This document shows, piece by piece, positions 1 through 5,891 of a stretch of DNA of 10,279 nucleotides (the first letter of the stretch is position 1; every line of letters starts with the position of its first letter). The notes beneath the pieces are model-generated. The model worked only from the letters and a program-made list of their open reading frames with translations, was not told where the DNA came from and ran no database searches. Source of the DNA: an uncultured Oscillospiraceae bacterium (GTDB lineage: Bacteria > Bacillota > Clostridia > Oscillospirales > Acutalibacteraceae); NCBI GenBank assembly GCA_905193585.1, contig CAJJPG010000062.1, positions 1 through 10,279 of the forward strand. Reading direction: 5' to 3'. The position numbers were made by a program, and so were the translations under genes.

Positions 1-34
1 AATCGAACCTCACATTTTGTGAAGTTCGATTTTT
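1..34. terminator. Hairpin terminator at window start
   Basis: A 14-bp stem pairs 1-14 with 18-31 around a TTT loop and is followed by T31-T34 on the plus strand. One mismatch (C9 against A23) exists on the plus strand. On the minus strand the same pair becomes a G-U wobble, so the hairpin is fully paired when read that way. It probably ends a gene lying to the left of the window, on either strand, and insulates the phage cassette from it. Confidence 0.6.
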
Positions 35-51
35 CTTAACTTAATGACATT

Positions 52-252
52 GCCCGAAAGGGGGGCTTTTGCTTTTTAGATATCAGATGTTAGACGGTAG
101 ACATTAGATAAATACCCCTCAGTCACTAACGTGACAGCCGCTGACGGCGGCGGTCCCCTCTGTCAACTCGTTGACGTCTCCCCACACCGTGGGGAGCAAC
201 CCCCTCTGTTTCGGCAAAGCCGAAAAGAAGGGAGCCTTTTTTGCTTTTTTGT
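52..252. repeat. Compound hairpin repeat (REP/MITE-like intergenic element)
   Basis: No gene is supported here. Three units each start with a CCCCTC(A/T)GT motif (115, 155, 201) followed by short perfect hairpins. Unit 1 has stems 122-126/131-135 and 137-141/147-151. Unit 2 has 162-167/170-175 and the 8-bp stem 178-185/189-196. Unit 3 has the 7-bp stem 209-215/219-225, followed by GGGAGCC and two T-runs (237-242, 245-250). The tail of unit 3 resembles 57-77 (a G-run, then GC, T-run, GC, T-run), which suggests a partial second copy on the left. Similar hairpin clusters are familiar in gut Clostridia genomes (my recollection, not a search). Unit 3 with its T-runs may also act as a terminator. 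Confidence 0.6.
74..108 (+). repeat. Short degenerate TTAGA repeat
   Basis: TTAGA or TAGA recurs at about 76-80, 90-94, 98-101 and 104-108, with spacings of 14, 8 and 6 bp. It sits between the left G-run/T-run block and the three-unit hairpin repeat and is probably part of the same intergenic element. Nothing in it suggests coding. Confidence 0.4.
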
Positions 253-313
253 ACATGTCGGTGAATGGCGGTTTTGTTTTGTTATATTATGGCGTTGCCG
301 GGAGGGAAACGCT

Positions 314-583
314 GTGAAAGAAAATGACAAGTTACTTTATAAAACCTTAAAGTCGCTGCTTAATGAAAGGCTGTCGGACGCGGAGGCAGAGTCGCTTAAA
401 GACGAGGGGTTCGATATTAAAGACCCAACAAGAAAAACCGCGGTTATGATTGCGCTTTATAAGAAGGCGGCAGGTGGGGATCTTTCGGCTATAAAGGAGC
501 TTCGTTCAATTATCAGCGAAAAAGAGACCGAAAAAAAGGAAAGCGGCAGAGCGGTGGTGATAATAGACGATATCGGAAATTAA
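314..583 (+). CDS. Probable terminase small subunit
   Basis: This is an 89-residue charged protein. I start it at the GTG at 314 because GGAGGG at 301-306 lies 7 nt upstream; the open frame continues left to 131 but only across the hairpin repeat, where coding is implausible. Residues 1-30 form a charged helical segment, followed by a segment around PTRKTAVMIALYKKAAGGD and a Glu/Lys-rich stretch. The tail reads AVVIIDDIGN, like the C-terminal peptide often seen in phage small terminases, where it is thought to contact TerL. Small terminases bind the packaging site on phage DNA as oligomeric rings and hand it to TerL. No clear DNA-binding helix-turn-helix is visible, so the call rests on size, the Asp-rich tail and position directly before TerL. 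It could instead be an unrelated small phage protein. Confidence 0.55.
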   Translation: MKENDKLLYKTLKSLLNERLSDAEAESLKDEGFDIKDPTRKTAVMIALYKKAAGGDLSAIKELRSIISEKETEKKESGRAVVIIDDIGN

Positions 584-1868
584 ATTATCGGAAATTATCG
601 GCGGCGGGTACGATGAATACTGGAACTGCGACAAGCGTTACAGGGTATTAAAGGGCGGCAAAGGTTCAAAAAAATCAGCCACAACGGCACTTAATTTTAT
701 TTACAGGCTTATGAAATACCCGGGCAGTAACCTGCTTGTGGTTCGTCAGGTTATGAACACCCACCGCGACTCAACCTTTGCCCAGCTTAAATGGGCGCAG
801 GAAAGGCTGGGGGTTACGCACCTATGGCGCAATACCGTATCTCCAATGGAAATGGTTTTTGAGCCGACGGGGCAGAAAATAATTTTCAGAGGGTTTGACG
901 ATGTTCTGAAATTAGCCTCTGCCACCGTGCCAAGCGGGTTTTTAAACTTTGTTTGGATAGAGGAGGCGTTTGAAATTGCGCACGAGGCGGACTTTGATAA
1001 GCTTGATTTATCGGTTCCGCGCGGCGTGACAGAGCCGCCGCTTTACAAGCAGACAACGCTTACGTTTAACCCGTGGAGCGGCACGCACTGGCTTAAAAAG
1101 CGCTTTTTTGATACCGACAGCCCCGATGTAGCCTGCTTTTCCACCAACTACCTTATAAACGAATTTCTTGACGATACCGACAGAAAGGTTTTTGAACGTA
1201 TGAAGAAAACCAATCGCAGGAAATACGAGGTGGCGGGGCTTGGAAACTGGGGCATTTCGGAGGGGCTGGTTTACGAAAACTGGTCGGTAGGAAAAAGGGA
1301 AATTCCCGAAAACGAACGCTTTTGCTGGAAGAACTTTTTCGGGCTTGACTACGGGTACACAAACGACCCGACGGGCTTTGTGGGCTTTGCCGCTAACCCC
1401 GGGACTAAAGAGCTTTACATTTTTTGCGAGTTTTGCAGAACGCGCATGCTCAACTGCGAAATTGCCGAGGAAATAAAAAAACTTGGCTACGCAAAGGAGC
1501 GAATACGCGCCGACTGCGCAGAGCCTAAATCAAACGACGATTTAAGGCGGCTGGGAATCACGCGCATAGTGCCTTCGGTCAAGGGGCGCGACAGCATTTT
1601 AAACGGCATAGCCGCCATAAGCGAGTACCGCATAACGGTACACCCCGATTGCGTGAATATGATACGGGAGTTATCGTCTTATGTGTACGACGACCGCACA
1701 AACGAGCGCGGGCAAAGGCTGCCGAAAGACAGCGACAACCACCTGTGCGACGCTTTGCGCTATGCGTTTGAGGATGTAAAGCATTTTCACCCGAGAAAGG
1801 AAGAAAAGCCTGTTTACCGCACTGCGGAGATAGGCGGAGCTGATTTGAACGGAGGATGGGACGTATGA
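579..1868 (+). CDS. Phage terminase large subunit (PBSX/Terminase_3-like)
   Basis: This is the DNA-packaging motor: an N-terminal ATPase plus a C-terminal RNase H-like nuclease, about 429 residues, normal for the family. Numbered from 579, the Walker A motif is GGKGSKKS (26-33), Walker B is FVWIEEA (124-130) with E128/E129, and the coupling motif lies in TLTFNPW near 161-165. The nuclease domain has GLDYGYTNDP with D257, then RADCAEPKS (D312, E315), and DSDNHLCDALRY (D386, D391), giving the expected acidic triad. The first ATG in frame is at 711, which would delete Walker A, so it cannot be the functional start. No ATG, GTG or TTG occurs between the in-frame TAG at 564 and position 711. I place the start at the ATT at 579, which overlaps the small-subunit stop (TAA 581-583) and gives an N terminus (I/M)KLSEIIGGGYDEYW typical of this family. 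The identity is very secure; the exact start is not. Confidence 0.9.
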   Translation: MKLSEIIGGGYDEYWNCDKRYRVLKGGKGSKKSATTALNFIYRLMKYPGSNLLVVRQVMNTHRDSTFAQLKWAQERLGVTHLWRNTVSPMEMVFEPTGQKIIFRGFDDVLKLASATVPSGFLNFVWIEEAFEIAHEADFDKLDLSVPRGVTEPPLYKQTTLTFNPWSGTHWLKKRFFDTDSPDVACFSTNYLINEFLDDTDRKVFERMKKTNRRKYEVAGLGNWGISEGLVYENWSVGKREIPENERFCWKNFFGLDYGYTNDPTGFVGFAANPGTKELYIFCEFCRTRMLNCEIAEEIKKLGYAKERIRADCAEPKSNDDLRRLGITRIVPSVKGRDSILNGIAAISEYRITVHPDCVNMIRELSSYVYDDRTNERGQRLPKDSDNHLCDALRYAFEDVKHFHPRKEEKPVYRTAEIGGADLNGGWDV

Positions 1869-2068
1869 CAGTGTTCATTATGTTTTTAGCGGTGTTGGCT
1901 GCGTTTGCTTTAGGTTTTTTAACCGGGGTAAGCACAGTACCGACCCAAAAGCCGAAAACTGTAACGGCAAAAAAAGAGGACGAGGAGCTTTTAAGGCTCC
2001 GGCGGGAATATGCTAATTTTCTTTCCTATGACGGTACCGAGCAGGAAGAAGACAGCACCCGCCCGTAA
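1865..2068 (+). CDS. Small single-pass membrane protein of the head operon
   Basis: This is a 67-residue protein of unrecognised function. The ATG at 1865 overlaps the TerL stop as ATGA, and GGAGG at 1851-1855 lies 9 nt upstream, so I prefer it to the ATG at 1856, which directly abuts that site. Residues 2-23 form one hydrophobic helix (MTVFIMFLAVLAAFALGFLTG). A basic, Thr-rich stretch follows, then a charged Glu/Arg-rich cytoplasmic-type tail with RLRREYANFLSYDG. The helix could be an anchor or an uncleaved signal. One-helix proteins of this size between TerL and other head genes occur in gut phages. A holin is possible but unsupported, because no lysin is nearby and only one helix is present. 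It may instead place packaging or assembly at the membrane. That role is inference. Confidence 0.7.
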   Translation: MTVFIMFLAVLAAFALGFLTGVSTVPTQKPKTVTAKKEDEELLRLRREYANFLSYDGTEQEEDSTRP

Positions 2069-2088
2069 AAAAGAAAGGAAGAATAAAT

Positions 2089-2730
2089 TTGGAAAACGTT
2101 GGTTTTGAAAACGCCGAACAACCCGAGGCGGCGGAGAAAGAAGAAACGTCGGCTGCAGAGGAAACCACACCGAGCGCCGGAAAAGAAGTGTTCGTTCCTG
2201 TAAAATTCAATAAGGAAATTAAAAATTTAGGGCTTGAAGACGCGGCGCGACTTGCGCAAATGGGGCTTAAATTTGAGGCGATAGCCGACGATTACGAGGC
2301 GCTGAAAAACATTGCTGCGAAAGCGGGACATAGTGTTTCCGAATATATAGCGGCACTCAAAAAGCAAAACGAAGAGGTACGCCTGCAGGAGCTGACCGAT
2401 AAATGCGGCGGAAACGGGGAAATGGCAAGCTATGTTATGCAGCTTGAAAACAGCGGGGAGGAAAGCGACGGCTTTAAGGAGCTTAACGCGGAATTTCCCG
2501 AAATAAAAAGCATTTCCGATCTGCCCGCCGCAGTAGCGGAAAACGCAGAGCTGCGCGGTACAAAATTGCTTGACGAGTATTTACGCTACCGGCATGCAGA
2601 GGAAAGGAAAGCGAAAAACGCTGCCCTTAAACAGAAAAACGCCGAGAGCATAAGCCTCGGCTCGCTTACCGACCGAAAGGGCGGAATAAACCCTGAGACC
2701 GCAGAATTTTTAAAGGGTCTTTGGAGATAA
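2089..2730 (+). CDS. Probable phage scaffolding protein
   Basis: This is a 213-residue, strongly charged, mostly helical protein directly before the capsid gene, the usual place for a scaffold. It starts at a TTG at 2089 with AAAGGAA at 2074-2080 upstream. Residues 1-33 are acidic and low-complexity (Glu/Ala/Thr). Residues 36-90 contain a segment beginning PVKFNKEIKNLGLEDAARL that I recognise as recurring in Clostridial phage scaffolds. Residues 85-105 and about 150-186 look like coiled-coil helices. The basic Lys/Arg-rich C-terminal part (170-195) and the end FLKGLWR could be the capsid-binding helix-turn-helix seen in other scaffolds. Such proteins guide capsid subunits into a procapsid and leave before or during DNA packaging. 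No protease motif is seen here or elsewhere in the window, so exit rather than cleavage is likely. The call rests on composition and position. Confidence 0.65.
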   Translation: MENVGFENAEQPEAAEKEETSAAEETTPSAGKEVFVPVKFNKEIKNLGLEDAARLAQMGLKFEAIADDYEALKNIAAKAGHSVSEYIAALKKQNEEVRLQELTDKCGGNGEMASYVMQLENSGEESDGFKELNAEFPEIKSISDLPAAVAENAELRGTKLLDEYLRYRHAEERKAKNAALKQKNAESISLGSLTDRKGGINPETAEFLKGLWR

Positions 2731-2748
2731 AAAAGGAGAAAAATTATT

Positions 2749-3924
2749 ATGTCATTCAATTCAATAGAAAACGCAACCAGATATTCAACCGAGCTTGATA
2801 AGCTCTTTGCTCAGAAAAGCGCGACCGGCTTTTTTGCCGATAACGCGCTTGCAACCAAATTTGTAGGCGCGAAAACCGTAATTATACCCGATGTTGATTT
2901 TCAGGGGCTTGCAGACTACGACCGCGACACGGGCTTTACCAAGGGCGCTATAACCGTAGCTAACACCTCTTACACCATGTCTATGGACCGCGCGCGCTCT
3001 TTGCAGATAGACCGCGAGGATATGAGCGAAACGGGCATTGCAAACCTTGCGGGCAAGATTCTCGGCGAATACGTTCGCACAAAGGTTGTGCCCGAGTGCG
3101 ACGCATACGTTATTTCAAAGCTGGCGGGGCTTGCCGCTACGCGCTCAAACCTTGTAAACGGCGACAAAACAAAGCCCTACGAAGCGCTTTGCAAGCTGAT
3201 AAACGAGGTTCAGTCGGTAGTGGGATATGACGAAGAGCTTGTAGCCTTTGTTGACAGCTATATGTATGCCGCTCTGCAGAACTCCAACGAAATTTCGCGT
3301 ATGATAACCGTCTCCGACTTTAAACAGGGAGAAATTACCCTCAAGGTTAAATCTATAAACGGCGTAGCTATTATACCTGTAGTTTCCGAGCGTATGAAGA
3401 CCGCCTACACCTTTAACGCGGCAAACGCGGGCGGCTTTACCCCGCAGGCGAACGCACGCGAGGTATATATGCTTGTATGCCCCAAGAGCGGCGCGCACCT
3501 TGTAAAGAAAACCGAAAAAATGAGAATATTCACACCCGAGCAGAACATTGACGCCGACGCTTACAAGTTCGATTACAGAATTTACTATGATGTATTCGTA
3601 AACAAGAGCGGTCTTGACGCGGTTTGGGCATGGCTTTCGCCCGCAATTACCATAAGCAGCAACGTAGCCGATAAGAGCGTTAAGGCGGGCAGCATAAGCG
3701 GTTCGCTTTCGGTTACCGCAACCAGCAGCGGCACGCTTACCTACCAGTGGTACTCCTGCAAGGACGCAAACAAGACATCAGCCGTTAAGGTAGCAAACGC
3801 AACCACAAGCTCCTTTACTATACCCACCACGCTTACAAAGGGTACATACTATTACTTTGTAAGAATAATTGTTGACGGCATTGCCGGCGTTGACTCCAAG
3901 GTTGCAAAGGTTACGGTAGCTTAA
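2749..3924 (+). CDS. Major capsid protein with C-terminal Ig-like domain
   Basis: This is a 391-residue capsid subunit. The ATG at 2749 has GGAG at 2735-2738 upstream, 10 nt away. Residues 1-297 read as an HK97-fold-type capsid of Clostridial phages: an N-terminal helix with SIENATRYSTELDKLF, then FVGAKTVIIPDVDFQGLADYDR (about 38-59) resembling the E-loop/spine start, DRARSLQIDREDMSETGIANL (80-100), and a P-domain region with VRTKVVPECDAYVISKLAGL (109-128). Residues 299-391 form a separate beta-rich domain, rich in Ser/Thr/Val, with LTYQWYSC (330-337) and KGTYYYFVRI (364-373). These match the Trp-containing B/C strand and the Tyr-rich F strand of bacterial Ig-like domains. Ig-like domains on capsids are usually displayed outward and can bind glycans. 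Here the domain is encoded in the same frame with no frameshift needed. Being the main structural protein, it should be the most highly expressed product. Confidence 0.88.
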   Translation: MSFNSIENATRYSTELDKLFAQKSATGFFADNALATKFVGAKTVIIPDVDFQGLADYDRDTGFTKGAITVANTSYTMSMDRARSLQIDREDMSETGIANLAGKILGEYVRTKVVPECDAYVISKLAGLAATRSNLVNGDKTKPYEALCKLINEVQSVVGYDEELVAFVDSYMYAALQNSNEISRMITVSDFKQGEITLKVKSINGVAIIPVVSERMKTAYTFNAANAGGFTPQANAREVYMLVCPKSGAHLVKKTEKMRIFTPEQNIDADAYKFDYRIYYDVFVNKSGLDAVWAWLSPAITISSNVADKSVKAGSISGSLSVTATSSGTLTYQWYSCKDANKTSAVKVANATTSSFTIPTTLTKGTYYYFVRIIVDGIAGVDSKVAKVTVA

Positions 3925-3946
3925 AGTTTAACAAACAACGGTACGG

Positions 3947-3967
3947 GGGAGGGGCAACCCTCCCTTT
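3947..3967 (+). promoter_or_regulatory. Stable hairpin between capsid and portal genes
   Basis: GGGAGGG (3947-3953) pairs perfectly with CCCTCCC (3958-3964) around a GCAA tetraloop of the GNRA class, followed by only three T residues. It lies in the 64-nt gap after the capsid stop, the largest gap in the operon. It may be a leaky terminator or a 3' stabiliser that makes capsid mRNA more abundant than the downstream portal mRNA. The right arm is also complementary to the portal ribosome binding site (GGAGG at 3977-3981), so an alternative fold could hide that site. Both roles are inference. Confidence 0.6.
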
Positions 3968-3988
3968 ACTCTAAAAGGAGGAAAAACT

Positions 3989-5551
3989 ATGAACAAACCC
4001 TTTGAAATATATGAAGAATACCGCAAGGCGGCTGATTTTAAGTCGGCGCTCGGGAAACGCGGGCTTTACGAGCAAAACCGCATTAACGAGCGCTTTTACA
4101 TAGGCGACCAGTGGTACGGCGCGAAATGCGGCAACGACCGCCCGCTGGTGCGGCACAACATAATAAAGCGAATAGGCGATTATAAAATGTCGCAGATATT
4201 AAGCGCGCCGCTCTCGGTAACGTTTTCGGCGGAGGGCATACCTACGGCGGAAGACGGAAGCGACGACAAGGTAAGTATGATAAACAAGGCAATGTCGGCG
4301 CTAAGCGACTACTACAACGTTACGGCGGAGCGGGTAGGGCTTACATCGCTTTACGCCACGGCACTGAGAAACGCGTATATAAGCGGAACGGGCGTTTTAT
4401 ACACCTACTGGAACAGCGATATTAAAACGGGGCTTTATGCCGATAAAGAGTCACGCATGCCGATAAACGGCGATATTTCCTGCGAGGTTTTAAATATTGA
4501 AAACGTTTATTTTGCCGACCCGTATATATCGGATATTCAGGAGCAGCCCTACATAATTATTGCAAGCTGCCGCGAAACAGAGGCGGTGCTTAGGGAAGCG
4601 CGGCTGCACGGCGCGGATATTTCGGTGCTCAGAGCGATTGAAGAGGACTCGGACGACGGAAAGGTTACCGTGTTCACAAAGCTGTTTAAGGAATATAAAG
4701 CGGTCGGCGGCTATACAATTAAAAGTGTAAAGGTTACCGAAAACGCCACGGTGCGGAAGGTATTCGACACGGGGCTTTCGCTTTATCCGCTTGCGGTTTT
4801 CTCCTGGGAAAAAAGGGGAGGGCTTATATACGGTGAAAGCGAGGTTACATACCTTATACCGAACCAGATTGCCATTAACCGCATGATAACGGCGAGCGTT
4901 TGGTCGGCTATGACTACGGGCATGCCCATGATGGTGATAAACGGCGACACCGTGCCCGACGGCATAACCAACGAACCTGGGCAGATTGTAAAGGTTTACG
5001 GCAGCAGCGAAGAGGTGAACGGCGCGATAAAGTATGTGGCTCCGCCCGATTTCAGCCAAAATTTCGACCAAAGCCTGCAAACGCTGATAGACAACACCTT
5101 AACGCAGAGCGGAGCAAACGAGGTGGCGCTCGGTGACAGCCGTGCCGACAATGCAACCGCGCTTATAACAATGCAAAACGCCGCGATAATGCCGCTGCAG
5201 ATAGTTAAGAACCGATTTTATTCCTTTGCGGAAGAAATTTCACGCATATGGGCGGATTTTTGGATTTCGTGCTACGGTAAGCGCGCCATAAAGCTGAAAG
5301 ACGGCAGGAAAACCAAATATTTCGCATTTGACGCCGACAGGCTGCGCGGACTTATTATAAACTCAAAAATAGAGGTAGGAACGGGCAATGTTTACAGCGA
5401 GCGCGAGTGTGTAAACACGCTGCTTAATCTTTTTGAAAAGGGAATTATTGATAGACGGCAGTTTTTGGAGCGCCTGCCGGACGGCATTGTTCCGAACCGA
5501 CAGGGACTTTTAAGCAGTGAAAGCGAGGAAAAAGAAAATGAAAGGGTCTGA
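3989..5551 (+). CDS. Phage portal protein
   Basis: This is a 520-residue portal subunit that forms the ring at one capsid vertex, through which DNA enters and leaves and to which TerL and the tail dock. The ATG at 3989 follows AAAGGAGG (3974-3981) by 7 nt. Family-like features are the N-terminal helix with YEQNRINERFYIGDQWY (27-43), RPLVRHNIIKRIGDYK (51-66), the wing region with NVYFADPYI (172-180), and NQIAINRMITASVWSAMTTG (292-311). A helical stretch with TQSGANEVALGDSRADNATA (372-391) is followed by MQNAAIMPLQIVKNRF, which resembles the stem/clip and tunnel-helix region of podovirus-type portals. The C terminus is Glu-rich. The length suits short-tailed or P22/phi29-like groups and smaller siphovirus portals alike. 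The gene overlaps the next one by 14 nt. It comes after the capsid gene, the reverse of the common order. Confidence 0.85.
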   Translation: MNKPFEIYEEYRKAADFKSALGKRGLYEQNRINERFYIGDQWYGAKCGNDRPLVRHNIIKRIGDYKMSQILSAPLSVTFSAEGIPTAEDGSDDKVSMINKAMSALSDYYNVTAERVGLTSLYATALRNAYISGTGVLYTYWNSDIKTGLYADKESRMPINGDISCEVLNIENVYFADPYISDIQEQPYIIIASCRETEAVLREARLHGADISVLRAIEEDSDDGKVTVFTKLFKEYKAVGGYTIKSVKVTENATVRKVFDTGLSLYPLAVFSWEKRGGLIYGESEVTYLIPNQIAINRMITASVWSAMTTGMPMMVINGDTVPDGITNEPGQIVKVYGSSEEVNGAIKYVAPPDFSQNFDQSLQTLIDNTLTQSGANEVALGDSRADNATALITMQNAAIMPLQIVKNRFYSFAEEISRIWADFWISCYGKRAIKLKDGRKTKYFAFDADRLRGLIINSKIEVGTGNVYSERECVNTLLNLFEKGIIDRRQFLERLPDGIVPNRQGLLSSESEEKENERV

Positions 5552-5891
5552 AATTTATAAAAAAGCAATGCTACTGCTCGGCTACAATGATATTATTAAT
5601 AATCAGTCATTGCAAGCGCGTTTTGAAGAGCAGGGCTCTGACCTGATTTCACAAATTGCGGCTGATTTGCGAATTTCGGGAATACCCTCGCTTTCGGTTG
5701 ATTTAAGCGCAAGCTCAGCGCAGACCGAGGCTCTTATATACGGCACCGCAATGCTTTTATCGTTAGTGGAGGGGGATTCTTCAAAAAACCGTATATTTAC
5801 AGAACTTTACAACGCCAAACGTGCAGCGGCACTGAAAAACACTGCTGAAATTACCGATGTAATGCCGCATACGGAGGTGAACGGACAGTAA
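5538..5891 (+). CDS. Head-tail adaptor/connector-like protein
   Basis: This is a 117-residue protein of likely helical fold. I choose the ATG at 5538 because GAGG at 5525-5528 lies 9 nt upstream; the in-frame ATG at 5517 lacks such a site. It overlaps the end of the portal gene by 14 nt. Helical segments lie near GSEIYKKAMLLLGYND (3-18), QSLQARFEEQGSDLISQIAADL and TEALIYGTAMLLSLVEGDSSKNRIFTELYNAKRAAAL. The pattern of a Leu/Ala helix followed by GD, then YNAKRAAA, resembles adaptor proteins of the gp6/gp4 type that sit under the portal ring. Such adaptors seal the vertex after packaging and attach the tail. The family assignment rests on size, helical content and its place between portal and hub, not on a diagnostic motif. 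Confidence 0.55.
   Translation: MKGSEIYKKAMLLLGYNDIINNQSLQARFEEQGSDLISQIAADLRISGIPSLSVDLSASSAQTEALIYGTAMLLSLVEGDSSKNRIFTELYNAKRAAALKNTAEITDVMPHTEVNGQ

Noticed and set aside
115..225. Possible CRISPR array from the spaced CCCCTC repeats
   Set aside because: There are only three short units with unequal spacing, the 'spacers' are themselves hairpins, and no cas genes are present.
283..290. TATATT/TATTAT as a -10 promoter element for the phage operon
   Set aside because: No matching -35 hexamer lies 16-18 bp upstream, so the promoter is not supported even though transcription must start somewhere near.
131..313. N-terminal extension of the small terminase frame back to an ATG-like start at 131
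   Set aside because: It runs through the hairpin repeat, gives low-complexity Pro/Arg/Cys-rich protein, and lacks a ribosome binding site; the GTG at 314 has a good one.
613..651. Short frame from the ATG at 613
   Set aside because: It stops after 12 codons and lies out of frame within the recognised TerL N terminus.
1865..2068. Holin assignment for the one-helix protein
   Set aside because: There is a single helix, no endolysin partner, and its position in the head module rather than a lysis module; size alone is not enough.
3145..3498. Minus-strand open frame inside the capsid gene
   Set aside because: It is antisense to the capsid coding sequence with no ribosome binding site or family resemblance.
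4490..5080. Long minus-strand open frame inside the portal gene
   Set aside because: It lies wholly antisense to a well-recognised gene and has the His/Arg-rich composition of an antisense shadow.
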